This document shows, piece after piece, positions 62,170 to 64,000 of a stretch of 64,000 nucleotides of DNA. Source of the stretch: Bolinopsis microptera. Its lineage: Eukaryota; Ctenophora; Tentaculata; Lobata; Bolinopsidae. Made by a program: the position numbers and the translations under genes. The notes beneath the pieces are model-generated. The model saw nothing but the letters and a program-made list of their open reading frames with translations. It did not search any database and was not told the origin of the DNA. Each line of letters starts with the position of its first letter. Position 1 is the first letter of the stretch. The stretch is from assembly GCF_026151205.1 (NCBI RefSeq), contig NC_087079.1, positions 3,615,230-3,679,229 of the forward strand, in the 5' to 3' direction.

Positions 62170-62193
62170 GGGGTCGTTCACATATTACGTATT
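62170..62193. mobile_element. transposon end matching MITE at 6465
   Basis: GGGGTCGTTCACATATTACG matches the terminus of the MITE at 6465-6660. No partner inverted end is found within the next kilobase, so this is one end of a broken or larger element. Confidence 0.55.
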
Positions 62194-62275
62194 AGTGTAT
62201 AATATCGCTTTTTAAGTTATTTATTGTGTTTCCTTTGTTACAATTAATAATTTGTGTTTAACTGAGGGTTGGGAT

Positions 62276-62602
62276 ATGGGGCAATCCAAAATGGATTCGC
62301 TGGCTGTACTAATCTTAGCCAATTCATCCGCTGTTTTCATCTCCTTCAATCAATCGTTTGTCAACAGATTAGCAGATCTCATAGCCAGAAAGAGGAAGAA
62401 AAGGTACTGTGATGTAGTAAGGCTTGTAAGGGCGAGGATAAGATTTGCTATGTTATTTGCTAAGAAAAACTCTAATATTGCGCTACGAGGGTACAGAGGA
62501 AAGAAGGTAGGCATCAAACATGAGACCCCTCTATCAGAAGTCTCGTACAACCTCATCCCTGCCCCGATGATGTGTTTTGAAAATTTGCGTGTATATATTT
62601 GA
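62276..62602 (+). CDS. short TE-like ORF next to transposon end
   Basis: 109 codons from an ATG. The middle is strongly basic (ARKRKKRYCDVVRLVRARIR) and followed by FAMLFAKKNSNIALRGYRG. I recall segments of the LRG(Y/S)RG type at the ends of transposon-encoded proteins in cnidarians, but this is memory of a pattern, not a match. It lies 80 bp inside the transposon end at 62170. No catalytic motif. Treat as a fragment. Confidence 0.35.
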   Translation: MGQSKMDSLAVLILANSSAVFISFNQSFVNRLADLIARKRKKRYCDVVRLVRARIRFAMLFAKKNSNIALRGYRGKKVGIKHETPLSEVSYNLIPAPMMCFENLRVYI

Positions 62603-64000
62603 TTGTTCAAAGTTCAATTGGTAGCAATGGACCATTTCTGTTGCCTATGTATTGTGCTCTGCTAATTGCATCACTTGATTTAATTGTATGCATATATTGT
62701 TTGAATGACCTTATCCAGTGGGTGCTGCTATCCATCAGATCTCAAGAGTCAAGAGTCAAGAGTGTTCGAGTATCTGAGATTTAACAATCAAGGTTTGACC
62801 CCCCCCCCCCCCCCGTAAGCATTTGAAACCCCCCCCCCCCCTCGGCTAACTTTCAAAGGCTCCGGTGAAATTGTTTACAAGATGAAACACAAAACAGCTG
62901 ATCAGAGAAGATCGTTTTCAATTTTCTCAAATACTTGGAGGCCAGTAGGCTGGTTTCGACCGGCTACGTTATGGTTTGATAAGCTTGCTAGTATCTAGTT
63001 GTGATAATCCAGTAAGTTCTTTGTCTTAATTTAATATGAGCCGTTTAATATACTGTTTTGCTTCTAATTTAATAGGCTCGTGGTATATAGTCGGGTACCG
63101 CGCACGATTGGCCACGCCGAGCTGCGAAGGATTGACATCGTGAATCAAGAGATAAAGGTCATAGAAGCGAGCAATAGACTAGCATTTAGCAAGCTAAGTA
63201 AGTAACATTATAGCTAACTAAAGCACTTTTTGATACAGAACTATTCAACTGCACACACCGCAATTGCTATTGTTTGAACTTTGATCCATGTCTCCCTTTG
63301 GACATTGGATATGCGCAGCCGTACATCCTTCCACCTGTTTATTGCCTAATCTTCAATATGAACGCATGTCTGGTCTAATTTCTAGTGTTTTCCGATCACT
63401 AACTATTAAAAAGTGTTCTGCTGGACCCCACCCAAATTTCACGTGCCTCCTCAGTTTCCTCCACCTTTTGTTAATGTTAGTTTAATCTTCAACATGAAAA
63501 CGTGTCTGGTGGTCTCACACTAAAGTTTCTATTGTTTTCCATTGATCACTAACTATTAAAAAGTGTTCTGCTGGACCCCTCCTAAATTTCATGTGCCTCC
63601 CCAGTTTCCTCCACCTTTTGTTTATGTTAGTTTAATGTTCAACATGAAAACGTGTCTGGTGGTCTCACACTAAAGTTTTTATTGTTTTCCATTGATCGCT
63701 AACTGGCAATGAGTGTTCTCCTGGACTCCTCCAAAATTCCATGTCTCACTCTACTATAGAGTCGATCTTCGAGATTTTTCTAAAAGGGTCCCGGAAAGTT
63801 AATCTTAATCATTATGGCAAACTCTCAAAATTTAGGTCAGATCGATTTAATGAAAATTCAACTGTTGTTGTCCTTCTTACTTTCTTAAGCATTCAACATG
63901 GGGGGCGTCTACAATGTACATCTTTTAACAATTTGGGAGGGGCGGGTCCAGCAAATAACTAATTTGTCATTGCTAGTTAGCGATCAATGGAAAACAATAG
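62603..64000. repeat. lectin-locus repeats, further copies to window edge
   Basis: Contains two C-homopolymers (about 62799-62815 and 62829-62842) and the block 62843-63340 (direct copy of 60337-60950). It also has three tandem copies of the promoter-type segment (TTAATCTTCAACATGAAAAC, GGTGGTCTCACACTAAAGTT) at 63340-63750. From 63790 comes an opposite-orientation copy with the lectin start-codon context, as at 59634. More lectin genes may lie beyond the window. Confidence 0.75.

Overview
The window looks like nuclear DNA of an AT-rich, repeat-laden animal genome. It has class A GPCR genes, a FoxN1/4-type forkhead gene, a PUR-repeat gene, a UMP-CMP kinase with GT-AG introns, THAP and LINE debris, Helitrons and long satellites. 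A secreted protein alternating bulb-type (mannose-binding) lectin domains with thrombospondin type-1 repeats, plus intronless GPCRs, would suit a non-bilaterian animal such as a cnidarian. That placement is inference; nothing here fixes the species.

Layout. At 1-914 (-) lies the N-terminal part of an unknown protein running off the left edge. A GPCR follows at 1333-2325 (-), then a three-exon gene for a small secreted protein, reconstructed from phase-compatible splice sites (2908-4058, +), and a three-exon UMP-CMP kinase (5298-6347, +). From 7.8 to 16.9 kb there is a satellite block: inverted 171-bp monomers, a 2.8-kb almost pure-purine GGA-rich tract, then about 32 direct monomers with higher-order periodicity.

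From 17.7 to 35.0 kb (-) I reconstruct an eight-exon FoxN1/4-type gene (394 codons, all intron phases compatible). Its intron 4 is about 15.2 kb. It holds several copies of one unclassified repeat family, a 1.3-kb fold-back element, a TTAA-flanked element with G/C homopolymer ends, an 11-copy 98-bp satellite whose unit folds into three hairpins, a frameshifted THAP gene, a decayed zinc-finger-like ORF and a complete nested GPCR gene on the opposite strand. Head-to-head with FoxN, 658 bp away, is a seven-exon PUR-alpha-type gene (35690-49947, +; 253 codons) with a 12-kb third intron.

From 50 to 56 kb there is little beyond a LINE reverse-transcriptase fragment and two head-to-tail non-autonomous Helitrons. 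The last 8 kb is a lectin locus: a complete 865-residue lectin/TSP1 protein (-) facing away from a 5'-truncated, frameshifted copy (+). They lie among many direct and inverted copies of the same promoter-type sequence, so the family is probably larger outside the window. No operon-like pathway links these genes. The notable features are the lectin gene family, the satellites and the mobile elements.
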